Shown: positions 8,294 through 16,867, counted from the first letter of the stretch. The stretch: 64,000 nt of DNA from Arthrobacter sp. ISL-65 (GCF_018613795.1 NZ_JAGGPN010000038.1:62001-126000), one strand, 5' to 3'. Notes: a model not told the origin generated them from the sequence alone. Translations and numbers: made by a program.

Positions 8294-9787
8294 TCACGGG
8301 CGGGGAACTGGGCCGCCTCGTCTCACAAGGTGATACCAGCTTTCCTCGCCGGAACCGTCGAGCGTCCCTTCATATCCTGCATTGAGGAACAGCTTGTAGG
8401 ACGCAACGTTTGAGTCCAGCATCGAGGCGTGCAGCACAGCTTCGGGACGGCGTTCCAGAAAATAACGCTCTGCCTCCAAGAGGATCTCGGCGGCCCGGCC
8501 TCGCCCCCGCATAGCCGGAGCAACCGTGATGGAGACTTCCCAGTGCCCGTCCTCGAGTACATGGAACCTCACGGTCCCCGCCGGCTGACCGTCGCATTGC
8601 ACGATGAGGAGACAGACTCCCGGATCCTTGACGACACGAGACACCCAAGCCACGTGTGTGTCCCAGGCTAGCTCATCCTTCTCCCGCGAAACCTGGCGGA
8701 CAGTCGGGTCGTTCCGCCAATCAAAGAGCTGCCCCGCGTCATGGATCTCTGCGGGCCTAACCGAGATTCCAGCCGATTCGGCGGCCATCTGCTCCCAATA
8801 CCGCACGATCGCGTCTGCTCCCCCGCCGTCTACTACGCTCCGCGCCTGGACTCCCAGGCGGAGACGTCGCACATCGTCTTGGAGCAGGCCGCGCAGCGCT
8901 GCAACTGCTGATGGCTTGTCCAGCTGCCCCATGCTCGCGTTCCCTAGGCCAAGGGCCATTCCGTTACCCGTTGCGAACGTGTAATTGTCGGCTTGGTTCT
9001 CAACGAGCTGCACCAAGGCCATGGGTACGCCCAGCGTCGCCAGCTCCCAGGTTGTAGTGCCGGCTCCGCTGATCACGAGATCCATCGAGGGGAAGAGGTG
9101 GGGAACCTGCAGGGAGGGCTGGATCACTTCCAGCGACTGGCCAGCGGCCAGTTCGACGGAGAACCCCTGACGGCCACCCGGGTCCACGACGAAGCAGCGC
9201 GATGGTATCCGCGTCTGGGCCCAGAGCTCGACGCACTGGGACGTCATGTCGCGTGCGTCCGTGCCGCCCATGATAATCATGACATCTCTGCCCGCCGCCA
9301 GCCCCCTGCTGGCGGTTTTAGCGCCGTCAAGCTCCTGGATCGAACGGCGGATCGGAATCGCCCCGGCGCCCCGGAACAGCCTGTAGGAGCCGTCCCCCGG
9401 CCGGTAGCCAAGTTCAGCACCAGGTGAAGGATCTATCACAAGATCCGCCGGGCGCCTTCCAAAGCTTCCGTCCTCCATCGACGACAGGAGCACACCCACC
9501 TTGCGCAACTCGCCAACCAGGTCGCCTTGGTCCGCGTACGTATCTATGTGAACAAGATCGGCCCCCACCTTGCAGGCCAGCCGCGCTACAGCTTCGGGTC
9601 CGTTTGGCAATGGGTGGATGGCCGAGCAAAGATCCTCGATCAGTGCTCGGCCGACAGGGCTTTCCACTTCACCACTGAATTGGACGCTGTGGCCTGCAGC
9701 CAGAGCAGCTTCCGCCAGTGCCATGGTTCGAATGACGTGGCCGAGCCCTTGCGACTTCGTCGAATCACATCTGAGGAGTACCCGCAA
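8294..9787 (-). CDS. pseG: PseG-PseH fusion: UDP-sugar hydrolase plus GNAT N-acetyltransferase
   Basis: This 497-residue protein carries two successive functions of the pseudaminic acid pathway. Residues 1 to about 335 are PseG, the GT-B-like hydrolase that removes UDP from the acetylated bis-amino sugar. GLGHVIR near the N-terminus carries the conserved catalytic His, and VISGAGTTTWELATLG is the nucleotide-binding C-terminal motif. Residues about 341-497 are a GNAT acyltransferase resembling PseH, which acetylates N4 of the amino sugar. The acetyl-CoA loop is visible as MRGRGRAAEILL near 427, followed by LHASMLDSNVASYKLFLNAG. In Campylobacter and Helicobacter the two are separate proteins. 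The gene is two bases downstream of pseF. Specificity for acetyl rather than another acyl group is inferred. Confidence 0.9.
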   Translation of the reverse strand: MRVLLRCDSTKSQGLGHVIRTMALAEAALAAGHSVQFSGEVESPVGRALIEDLCSAIHPLPNGPEAVARLACKVGADLVHIDTYADQGDLVGELRKVGVLLSSMEDGSFGRRPADLVIDPSPGAELGYRPGDGSYRLFRGAGAIPIRRSIQELDGAKTASRGLAAGRDVMIIMGGTDARDMTSQCVELWAQTRIPSRCFVVDPGGRQGFSVELAAGQSLEVIQPSLQVPHLFPSMDLVISGAGTTTWELATLGVPMALVQLVENQADNYTFATGNGMALGLGNASMGQLDKPSAVAALRGLLQDDVRRLRLGVQARSVVDGGGADAIVRYWEQMAAESAGISVRPAEIHDAGQLFDWRNDPTVRQVSREKDELAWDTHVAWVSRVVKDPGVCLLIVQCDGQPAGTVRFHVLEDGHWEVSITVAPAMRGRGRAAEILLEAERYFLERRPEAVLHASMLDSNVASYKLFLNAGYEGTLDGSGEESWYHLVRRGGPVPRP

Positions 9788-9789
9788 AA

Positions 9790-10536
9790 TCAGCCCTCGC
9801 TCAGTGCCTTCTGCTCGATGTGCGCGTTGATGGCCACGATATCGGGGCGCTCATCGAGGATGCCCACGACATCCCGCCAGCGCGGCGGAACCTGCGGCAG
9901 TAGCGGCGCGAGCTCCTCCAACAGTGCGGCGTCCTCCGCGGTGTCGAGCGTAACCCTGTACTGCGCCGTCGTCGGCCGGAACGTGAGGGCCGCACAGCTG
10001 AAGCCGGCCCCCTCTTCGTACAAGGCACTCGTCACATGAGCACGGTGATAGGACTCAGTACGCTCATCCGCTGCGGTGAGCGCTGCAACCGTGGCAAGCT
10101 CCACATCCAAGCCCCTGGGCAGCGAGCGGAATTGGGTGGTGGAGACGTAATCGATGCTGGGATCGCATCGCCACAGCGACACGACCTGGGAAATCACCAT
10201 CGGGTCCAGCAAGGGGCAATCAGCTGTCAGACGAACGACGGCATCTGCACCCGTGACCTCGGCGGCAAGAAGGAACCTGCTAAGAACATCGTCCTCGCTC
10301 CCCCGCACTACCTCGATACCTTGGTCCGCCCCGAAGCTGGCGATGGCGTCGTCGCCGGGGTCCACGGACGTAGCGATGACAACCTGATCGATCCCCTGGG
10401 CGGCCTTTGCAGCCCGGACAACCCATTCAAGCACCGGCGCGCCCGCCAGGTCGCGCAGCACCTTGCCTGGCAGTCGGGTGGATCCCACCCGCGCCTGGAT
10501 GACCGCAATAACACGCGGCGAGGTCAGCTTCGTCAT
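9790..10536 (-). CDS. pseF: pseudaminic acid cytidylyltransferase PseF
   Basis: This 248-residue SpsF/PseF-type cytidylyltransferase has a single nucleotidyltransferase domain. The N-terminal nucleotide-binding loop reads IQARVGSTRLPGKVL, and VVRLTADCPLLDP carries the metal-binding region. In this context it should activate pseudaminic acid with CTP to CMP-pseudaminic acid. The start overlaps the end of pseC by four bases, and the stop is two bases from the pseGH start, so expression is translationally coupled. Family membership alone would also allow a more general sugar-phosphate nucleotidyltransferase; the complete operon around it makes PseF the best reading. Confidence 0.85.
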   Translation of the reverse strand: MTKLTSPRVIAVIQARVGSTRLPGKVLRDLAGAPVLEWVVRAAKAAQGIDQVVIATSVDPGDDAIASFGADQGIEVVRGSEDDVLSRFLLAAEVTGADAVVRLTADCPLLDPMVISQVVSLWRCDPSIDYVSTTQFRSLPRGLDVELATVAALTAADERTESYHRAHVTSALYEEGAGFSCAALTFRPTTAQYRVTLDTAEDAALLEELAPLLPQVPPRWRDVVGILDERPDIVAINAHIEQKALSEG

Positions 10537-11660
10537 GAGCCGACTACAGCCAGAACGTTTTCGATCACTCGCTCAACTTCAGGATCGGTAAGGCCGGGGT
10601 ACAGCGGCAGGGAGATCTCTTGGCGATAGTACTGCTCGGCTTCGGGGCACATGCCCCGCTTGTAGCCCAGATCCTCAAACACCGGATGCCAGTAAGCGGG
10701 AATGTAGTTAACCTGCACACCGATACCGCGGCCACGAAGCTCTTCAAAAATGGCCCGACGACGGTCGGCCTCTACCCGCAGAGGATAGAGATGCCATGCG
10801 GGGACCGCTCCGTCCACCGTCCCCGGAATGGTGAGGTTGTCATGGTCCGAAAATGCCGCGTTGTATGCGTCGTGAATCTGCTGCCGACGCTCACGGAACG
10901 ACTGGAGCCTGGCGATCTGATTGATGCCCAGGGCACACAGCACGTCGGGAAGCCTGTAGTTGAGGCCAAACTCGTGCACTTCCTGATGCCAGGGGCCCTC
11001 GTCCGGGAAACGAAGGGACTCCTGCTCCCGGACCAGCCCCTGACCCTTGAACAGCCGGGCCTTGGTGGCCAGGTCGTCATGAGGCGTAACTACCGCGCCG
11101 CCTTCCGCCGTGGTCATGTTCTTCGTCGGGAAAAACGAAAACGTCGTAAGGTCGGCAACCTTACCCACAGGGATTCCGTCCAGCAGCGATCCCACGGAGT
11201 GGGCCGCGTCCTCGACGAAGAGCGCCCCTGAGGAGTGGGCGAGTTCATTGAATGCCGCGGCATCCACCGGCAGTCCCGCGTAGTCAACGGCTGTGATGGC
11301 GCGCGTCTTGGGAGTCACCGCTGCGCGGGCAGCATCCAAGGAAAGATTGCCGGTGGAAGGGTCGACGTCGGCGAAGACGATCTTCGCCCCGGCTATGGCG
11401 GCCGTTGCAGCCGTGGCCACAAAGGTCAGCGGCGTAGTCACGATCTCGTCCCCAGGCCGAACGCCCGCCGCCACGTAAGCGACGTGCAGTGCGGCCGTGC
11501 CCGACGTAACGCTGACGGCGTTTGCACCGCCGGCCACGGCCGATATCGCGGCTTCGAACTCGGCCACCTTCGGCCCCGTAGTGAGCCAGTCACTCCGGAG
11601 GGCTTCAGCTACCGCCTGCACGTCCGACTCGTCAATGGACTGACGACCATAGGGAAGCAC
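10533..11660 (-). CDS. pseC: PseC aminotransferase (DegT/DnrJ/EryC1 family)
   Basis: This 375-residue PLP-dependent aminotransferase should convert the 4-keto sugar from PseB into UDP-4-amino-4,6-dideoxy-N-acetyl-altrosamine using glutamate as donor. Family motifs are SDWLTTGPKVAEFE, VSVTSGTAALHVA, the PLP-contacting FVEDAAHSVGS, and the Schiff-base lysine in SFFPTKNMTTAEGGAV. It starts at a GTG only three bases after the pseB stop and overlaps pseF. It is full length. The order B-C-F-GH matches the order of chemical steps except for CTP activation. Confidence 0.92.
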   Translation of the reverse strand: MLPYGRQSIDESDVQAVAEALRSDWLTTGPKVAEFEAAISAVAGGANAVSVTSGTAALHVAYVAAGVRPGDEIVTTPLTFVATAATAAIAGAKIVFADVDPSTGNLSLDAARAAVTPKTRAITAVDYAGLPVDAAAFNELAHSSGALFVEDAAHSVGSLLDGIPVGKVADLTTFSFFPTKNMTTAEGGAVVTPHDDLATKARLFKGQGLVREQESLRFPDEGPWHQEVHEFGLNYRLPDVLCALGINQIARLQSFRERRQQIHDAYNAAFSDHDNLTIPGTVDGAVPAWHLYPLRVEADRRRAIFEELRGRGIGVQVNYIPAYWHPVFEDLGYKRGMCPEAEQYYRQEISLPLYPGLTDPEVERVIENVLAVVGS

Positions 11661-11663
11661 GCT

Positions 11664-12650
11664 TTACAGACCTTCCGCGACAAACATTGCCCGGAGCTCT
11701 TCGATACTCAGGAACTTTTCGTTTCCATCCGACTGGTAGCTCCAGCCGTCCTTGACGGGCTCGGCATCGGCAGGAGTCTCGTAGCCCCAGCCGCCGAGGT
11801 GGGGCATGACGACGTAACGGTTGCCGACTGACACCGTGCGGCGGGAATCGTCAGCAGCGATCATTTCTTCGTGCAGCTTCTCACCCGGGCGGATGCCGAT
11901 CTCGTGGGTCGTCGCGTTGTCGTCCACGGCCTTGGCGAGATCCGTGATGCGGACTGACGGGATCTTCGGAACGTACAGCTCGCCGCCCTGCATGATCTCG
12001 AAGGAGTCCAGCACGAACTTCACGGCCTGGTCCAGCGTGATCCAGAAACGGGTCATGCGGTCATCGGTGACGGGAAGCGACTTGCCTTCGGCTGCCATCC
12101 GCTTCCAGATCGGAACGATCGAGCCCCGCGAGCCCATGACGTTGCCGTAGCGAACAACGCAGAAACGGGTGTCGTAGGCGGCGGCGTAATGGTTGCCAGA
12201 AATAAACAGGCGGTCGGCGCAGAGCTTGGTGGCACCGTAGAGGTTCACCGGGCTGGAGGCCTTGTCCGTAGAAAGGGCAACGACCTTCTTCACGCCTGCA
12301 TCGATGGCTGCGTCGATGACGTTCTGCGAGCCCTGGACGTTGGTCTGAACGTACTCGAACGGGTTGTACTCAGCGGTATCTACCTGCTTGAGCGCGGCAG
12401 CGTGGATGACGTAGTCCACTTTGTGGAATGCACGGTCCAGCCGCTGGCGGTCCCGGATGTCCCCAATGAACCACCGCAGTCGCGGGTCGTTGTTGAACAT
12501 CGCGCGGCACTCGTGCTGCTTCAGTTCATCACGGCTAATGATCACAAGACGGCGGACGTCATGGTTGTCCAGAATTTCCTTGATGAGAGCCTTGCCAAGA
12601 GAGCCTGTACCTCCGGTGATGAGCACCGAAGAACCAGTCAGTAGGGACAT
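11664..12650 (-). CDS. pseB: PseB: UDP-GlcNAc 4,6-dehydratase (5-inverting)
   Basis: This 328-residue protein performs the first step of the pathway, dehydration and C5 inversion of UDP-GlcNAc to the 4-keto-6-deoxy-altro sugar. The start at 12650 (MSLLTGSSVLITGGTGSLG) puts the NADP-binding GGTGSLG at the N-terminus and has AAGGCGG as ribosome binding site. Characteristic motifs are FIGDIRDRQRL, HAAALKQVDTAEYNP, the PseB/FlaA1-type STDKASSPVNLYGATK and TRFWITLDQAVKFV. The 176-base region before it holds overlapping inverted repeats that may contain the operon promoter or operator. It is the first gene of the pseB-C-F-GH set. Confidence 0.93.
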   Translation of the reverse strand: MSLLTGSSVLITGGTGSLGKALIKEILDNHDVRRLVIISRDELKQHECRAMFNNDPRLRWFIGDIRDRQRLDRAFHKVDYVIHAAALKQVDTAEYNPFEYVQTNVQGSQNVIDAAIDAGVKKVVALSTDKASSPVNLYGATKLCADRLFISGNHYAAAYDTRFCVVRYGNVMGSRGSIVPIWKRMAAEGKSLPVTDDRMTRFWITLDQAVKFVLDSFEIMQGGELYVPKIPSVRITDLAKAVDDNATTHEIGIRPGEKLHEEMIAADDSRRTVSVGNRYVVMPHLGGWGYETPADAEPVKDGWSYQSDGNEKFLSIEELRAMFVAEGL

Positions 12651-12740
12651 TGTTATAACCGCCTTGGGGTAAATTCCATAAACATATAAGGCCAGTCCGG
12701 GGCTACGACCGGCCCGGGACACACTTTCATCAGCCTACCA

Positions 12741-12781
12741 GTACCGGTACGCAGGGCTGCATTGCAGCCGGTAGCTGCAAT
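12741..12781. promoter_or_regulatory. overlapping inverted repeats upstream of pseB
   Basis: Three palindromes lie in the gap before the pse operon. GTACCGGTAC spans 12741-12750. GGCTGCA/TGCAGCC is at 12755-12769 with a one-base centre. ATTGCAGC/GCTGCAAT is at 12761-12768 and 12774-12781 around CGGTA. The last two share bases 12761-12769 and cannot form together. This layout suits an operator for a dimeric regulator or an attenuator-like leader; the role is inferred. Confidence 0.45.
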
Positions 12782-12826
12782 TCCGGAACACGCGCACGGC
12801 GAGTGGGCTGACTCCCTCTGCCTGCG

Positions 12827-13648
12827 TCAGCGGGATGTCAGCGTTCTGATCCGCCGAATAACGCTAGGTGGAAGGTAGTACATCATGTAGAGCGCTGTGC
12901 GGAATGCCGTATTCCGGAGCAGTTGGCTCGCTGCCGACTTTCCCAGCGACTCCGCGAGGTTCTTCCGACCGGCGAAAATTGTCCTGACGTAGGACGCCCG
13001 CGGATGCACGCCCCGGCTGGTCTGGTCGGGGTGTATACGGTATTCAACGACATCGTCCTCGAGCACTGCCATCCGTCCGCGCAAGGCCAGCCGCAGCCAC
13101 AGGTCGTAGTCTTCCATCTGCTTGAGAGGGTTGTACCCGCCCACAGCCAGGTAGTCCGTGGCGCGGAACATGATCGCCGACTGGACCAGCACGTTCTGCT
13201 CCAAAAGCTTTCCGCGCACGTCGGAACCGGCAGAATGGCCGAAAGCGCCAATCCGGACGCCTTCTTCGTCAATCCACGGCGCCTGGCCTGTAACGGCCAC
13301 CGTATCCGCGTGGGTGCGCAAGTAGGCAACCTGCCGTGCCAGGCGTCCCGGCAAAGCGACGTCGTCAGAGTCCAGTCGCGCAATAAATTCGCCCCGCGCC
13401 TGCCTGCAGGCCTCGCGGAGGGCATGCCCGACACCTTGGGACTCTGCGCCGGACACCACCCGCACGCGGGGGTCGTCTGCCCAGTCAGTTCCAGGGCTCA
13501 GTTTTACATTGTCAAGGTAAAGGACCACTTCAAGGGTGACGCCGGTCTGCTGAAGGACGGAAGTGACAGCCTGATCCAGCCATCGATGCATTCGGTTGGT
13601 CGGAATGACCACCGAAACGTCCACCGGTTCTTCCGATCGTGGGGACAT
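12827..13648 (-). CDS. glycosyltransferase family 2
   Basis: This 273-residue GT-A fold glycosyltransferase starts at MSPRSEEPVDVSVVIPTNR. The ATG at 13648 lies one base after the stop of the DUF2304 gene; an earlier in-frame start would overlap that gene. The N-terminal VSVVIPTN and the metal-binding DxD region (ARLDSDDVALPGR) are clear, as is the acceptor-side QMEDYDLWLRLALRG. It probably adds one sugar to a lipid-linked surface glycan at the cytoplasmic face. The sugar cannot be read from the sequence. It is the last of a three-gene group on this strand, ahead of the pse operon. Confidence 0.88.
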   Translation of the reverse strand: MSPRSEEPVDVSVVIPTNRMHRWLDQAVTSVLQQTGVTLEVVLYLDNVKLSPGTDWADDPRVRVVSGAESQGVGHALREACRQARGEFIARLDSDDVALPGRLARQVAYLRTHADTVAVTGQAPWIDEEGVRIGAFGHSAGSDVRGKLLEQNVLVQSAIMFRATDYLAVGGYNPLKQMEDYDLWLRLALRGRMAVLEDDVVEYRIHPDQTSRGVHPRASYVRTIFAGRKNLAESLGKSAASQLLRNTAFRTALYMMYYLPPSVIRRIRTLTSR

Positions 13649-13649
13649 G

Positions 13650-14006
13650 CTACTTGCCGTCCGTTTTTTCCCAGACTCTCGGAGTCTCGTCAATGGCGAT
13701 TCGCCGGGACAACTTTGTTAGCGAAATTTCGGTCTGGCGAAACCGCTGGTACGTGGTGGCCATGAAAATCAAGAGCCAAACAACGACGCCGTACAGGACA
13801 AGGTCGGTTCCACGGCCGATTCCGAACCATCCTGCGACCGTGGTCAACATCTGAGGAAAGAAGATCGACAGGGCCGCGACGAAGGTAAACACCATCAGCA
13901 TGATGCGGCGGATTGCCAGATGCCTGGCGTTTGAACCGCCCCGCATGAGGATCATCGCGACCAGGACGACGGCGAGTACCAGGATGATCTGGATGACAAT
14001 AAGCAT
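13650..14006 (-). CDS. DUF2304 small membrane protein
   Basis: This 118-residue protein has three hydrophobic segments (about 2-20, 33-52 and 68-84) and a charged C-terminal tail. The pattern fits the DUF2304 family, which is frequently encoded next to a polyprenol-phosphate glycosyltransferase. It sits three bases after such a GT2 and one base before another GT2, so the three are almost certainly one transcript. The likely role is a membrane partner of the upstream GT2 in making or flipping a polyprenyl-phosphate sugar; that role is inferred from context. Confidence 0.82.
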   Translation of the reverse strand: MLIVIQIILVLAVVLVAMILMRGGSNARHLAIRRIMLMVFTFVAALSIFFPQMLTTVAGWFGIGRGTDLVLYGVVVWLLIFMATTYQRFRQTEISLTKLSRRIAIDETPRVWEKTDGK

Positions 14007-14009
14007 GAA

Positions 14010-14675
14010 TTACCTCAAAAACAGTTCCGCGAGAATGTTAACCGAGTTCAAAAGGGACTGCCCCTTGGCCTTCGAATAATCCGTGTAGATGATCTCCACG
14101 GGGTGTTCCACGTACCGGGGCTTCATGGCTGCCAGCCTATTGACCAGCTCGGAGGCATGCGCCATGCGGTTCTGCGTCAGGTTGATGTTGCGGGCAACAT
14201 AGGAGTTAAAGGCCCTGAGCCCATTGTGCGCGTCCGTCAGGTCCAGCCCGGTGGACAGCTTGGACTGGAGCGCGGCAGTTTTGAGCACGATCCGCTTCAT
14301 CGGAGTGAGCTTGGTTCGGTCGTCAAGGAAGCGCGAGCCGAGGACGATGTCTGCCTCGTTGTTGAGAATGCGGTTCGCCATCTCGAAGGCGTCAGAGACT
14401 TTGTGCTGGCCATCGGCGTCGAACGTCACAATGCACCCAAGCTCCGGATCCTGCAGCGCATACTCGATGCCGGTCTGGAGGGCGGCTCCCTGGCCAAGAT
14501 TAATGGGGTGCTGTACCACCACGGCTCCCGCTTCGCGGGCGATTTTCGCCGACTCGTCCGAGCTGCCGTCATCCACGCACACGACGTAGGGGAAAGTAGG
14601 CAGGAGACCTCGGATTACATCGCCGACAACGGTGCCTTCGTTGTACATAGGAATGACAATCCACGTTCGATTCAC
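14010..14675 (-). CDS. DPM1-like family 2 glycosyltransferase
   Basis: The likely start is the GTG at 14675 (VNRTWIVIPMYNEGTVVGD), preceded by GGGAGA at a good distance; the frame is open further upstream but without family resemblance. The 221-residue product has the hallmarks of dolichol/polyprenol-phosphate sugar synthases: VIPMYNE, VDDGSSDES, NLGQGAALQTGIEYAL and the metal-binding TFDADGQHK. It has no C-terminal membrane domain, which fits with a separate DUF2304 partner immediately downstream. It probably charges a polyprenyl phosphate with a hexose for use outside the membrane by GT-C enzymes, perhaps the divergent DUF6541-like protein. Confidence 0.88.
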   Translation of the reverse strand: MNRTWIVIPMYNEGTVVGDVIRGLLPTFPYVVCVDDGSSDESAKIAREAGAVVVQHPINLGQGAALQTGIEYALQDPELGCIVTFDADGQHKVSDAFEMANRILNNEADIVLGSRFLDDRTKLTPMKRIVLKTAALQSKLSTGLDLTDAHNGLRAFNSYVARNINLTQNRMAHASELVNRLAAMKPRYVEHPVEIIYTDYSKAKGQSLLNSVNILAELFLR

Positions 14676-14788
14676 TGGACTAGTCTCCCATACCGAATGC
14701 GGGGCCCGGGGACGGCAGTGGGCGCTCGCCCTGCTTACAGTATTGTTGGCCACTGGCCATATTTCCCTGAAACTGTCGAGGAGCCCCC

Positions 14789-16858
14789 ATGCCCTGGGTG
14801 ACATTCGTGCCCGTTTTACTGCTGGCGGCAGTGATCTTCCTGGGGCCAGGGCTCGTGGTCATGCGGGGAGCAGGAGTCAGGGGCCTTCCTCTCTTCGCGG
14901 TATCGGGTCCGACGACGGTCACCATCGCCAGCGTCGTTGCTGTGGCAGCTCCATACGCCAACATTGGCTACGGGATTATCCCGGTGGCCGTCTGTGCCGT
15001 GATCCTCACAGTGGCCGCATTGGTTCTCCGCTACGTGCTGGCCATGCGCGGCATTGCCTTCGGGGCGCAGCCCCGACGGGCGTTCGACAACGGAACCGAT
15101 GGTGACGCCGGAAACGGCCCCGCCCTGACATCAGCCCAGGAGTGGATAAGGCGCGGCGCCATCCTCGTTGCCTTCGCGATACCAGCAGTCATTATCGCGG
15201 TCCGCTTTAGCAGAATCATCGGTGCTCCGGACAGCATTTCACAGACATACGACAACATCTTTCATCTCAACGCAGTCGGTCACATCCTTCTGTCGGGTTC
15301 CGGGTCGTCCCTGACGCTGGGAAACCTGACGGAATCTTCAGCCGCGTTCTATCCCGCCGCCTGGCACGATCTGGTCGCGCTTGTCGCTTCGGCGGCTTCG
15401 GTCTCCGTCCCCCAGGCCATCACCGCGGCAAACATCGTGGTCGCTGCGGTGATCTGGCCCCTGGGCACCATGTACCTGACGAGCCGAATTTCCAGCGGCA
15501 AGGTTTTGCCCATGCTACTGGCCGGAGCGGTTGCAGCGGGCTTCAGTTCCTTTCCGTATTTGATGATCGACTTCGGCGTCCTTTATCCCAACCTTCTGGC
15601 TATTGCCATCATGCCTGTGGCTTTGGCGCTCATCATCGACCTTCTGGGCCTCAACCCGACAAAGCGGCGGGTCGTACCGGTGCTCTGCCAGGGCGTCCTG
15701 GTCGTGCCGGGCCTTGCACTGGCACATCCCAGCTTTGTCGTTGCCCTGGTGGGGCTCGCGCTGCCACTGCTTTTCGTCAAGCTTTTCCGGCTGGGTGCCG
15801 GCTACCGCGCAGGGCAGGTCAGGGCAGCAGTACTGATCGCTTTCGCAGCAGTGGTTGCTGTCTACGTGCCGCTGGCGTTCCTGGGTTGGGACCTTGCCGG
15901 CCAGAGCCTCACGTCATCCCAATGGAAGCCGTATCAGACTGTTTCACAGGCAATCGGCGAGATTCTCGGAGCAGGACCGCAAAGGCGCCACGTTTCGCTG
16001 GCGATGTTGGTTCTGCTCGTTTCTGGACTCGTGGCATCCATCGCGCGCCGTAAGCTCGTGTGGGTTCTTGGCATGGCAACCGTTGCCTCCGGACTCTTCG
16101 TCGTGGCGTCAGCGCTTCCGCAGAGCGATGCCCGCCACTTTCTCACTGGCGTCTGGTACAACGACTCGTACCGGCTGGCCGCGATGCTTCCCGTTGTCCT
16201 TCTGCCGCTGGCCGTCCTCGGCGGGGAAAGCATCCTGCGGGGTCTCGCGGACGCATCCACGAGACTCCGGCTGGGAGAATTCACTAGCGGCGCCCTCCGG
16301 ATGTCAGGCAGGAACAGCCTCGACAGGATCACCCCGGCCGGTGTTCTGGTTCTGGGCGTCCTGGCCATCGCCGTCGGAGCCCAGTTCGGTTCCGTTGGCA
16401 CCGAGCAGCAGATTGCCGCCTCAAATTACAAGATTGGCCCCAACTCGCCGCTGCTTTCAACCGACGAGAAGGAACTCCTGGCACGCCTTCCTAAAACGGT
16501 TCCGTCCAATTCCCGGGTCTACGGAGATCCTTTCACGGGTGCCTCCCTCACGGAGGGGATCTCGCAACGGCAGGCCGTGGTCCCCCACGTCGTAGGAAAG
16601 CGCAGCCCGGAAGAGCTCATTGTGATGAGCAAGATTGACGAAGCCGGTGTTGATCCCTCGGTGTGCCCGGCAGCACGGAAGCTGAACGTCGAGTTCGCCC
16701 TGAAGTTCGACGAACGCGAAGTGCACGGCGGCGCGCACCCCAACACGGCCATGGACCACGCGGAAAGCGCAACGGGTCTGACACTGGTGGACCAGCAGGG
16801 CTCGGCCAAACTGTACAAGGTGACGGGCTGTGGGGAGTTTGGGAACGGCCAAGGCTAG
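14789..16858 (+). CDS. large DUF6541-like polytopic membrane protein, GT-C type architecture
   Basis: This 689-residue protein has about 12-14 transmembrane segments over residues 1-530, followed by a soluble extracytoplasmic C-terminal part (about 540-689). It resembles the actinobacterial DUF6541 family, whose layout is like that of GT-C glycosyltransferases using polyprenyl-phosphate sugars. An acidic-aromatic loop after an early membrane segment (SQTYDNIFHLNAVGHIL) is where GT-C enzymes carry catalytic acidic residues. A GAGGAG lies seven bases upstream of the ATG. It is divergent from the DPM1-like GT2, which may supply its donor. Alternatively it could act as a polymerase for the locus. 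The biochemical role is inferred. Confidence 0.75.
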   Translation: MPWVTFVPVLLLAAVIFLGPGLVVMRGAGVRGLPLFAVSGPTTVTIASVVAVAAPYANIGYGIIPVAVCAVILTVAALVLRYVLAMRGIAFGAQPRRAFDNGTDGDAGNGPALTSAQEWIRRGAILVAFAIPAVIIAVRFSRIIGAPDSISQTYDNIFHLNAVGHILLSGSGSSLTLGNLTESSAAFYPAAWHDLVALVASAASVSVPQAITAANIVVAAVIWPLGTMYLTSRISSGKVLPMLLAGAVAAGFSSFPYLMIDFGVLYPNLLAIAIMPVALALIIDLLGLNPTKRRVVPVLCQGVLVVPGLALAHPSFVVALVGLALPLLFVKLFRLGAGYRAGQVRAAVLIAFAAVVAVYVPLAFLGWDLAGQSLTSSQWKPYQTVSQAIGEILGAGPQRRHVSLAMLVLLVSGLVASIARRKLVWVLGMATVASGLFVVASALPQSDARHFLTGVWYNDSYRLAAMLPVVLLPLAVLGGESILRGLADASTRLRLGEFTSGALRMSGRNSLDRITPAGVLVLGVLAIAVGAQFGSVGTEQQIAASNYKIGPNSPLLSTDEKELLARLPKTVPSNSRVYGDPFTGASLTEGISQRQAVVPHVVGKRSPEELIVMSKIDEAGVDPSVCPAARKLNVEFALKFDEREVHGGAHPNTAMDHAESATGLTLVDQQGSAKLYKVTGCGEFGNGQG

Positions 16859-16867
16859 ACTGACCCC

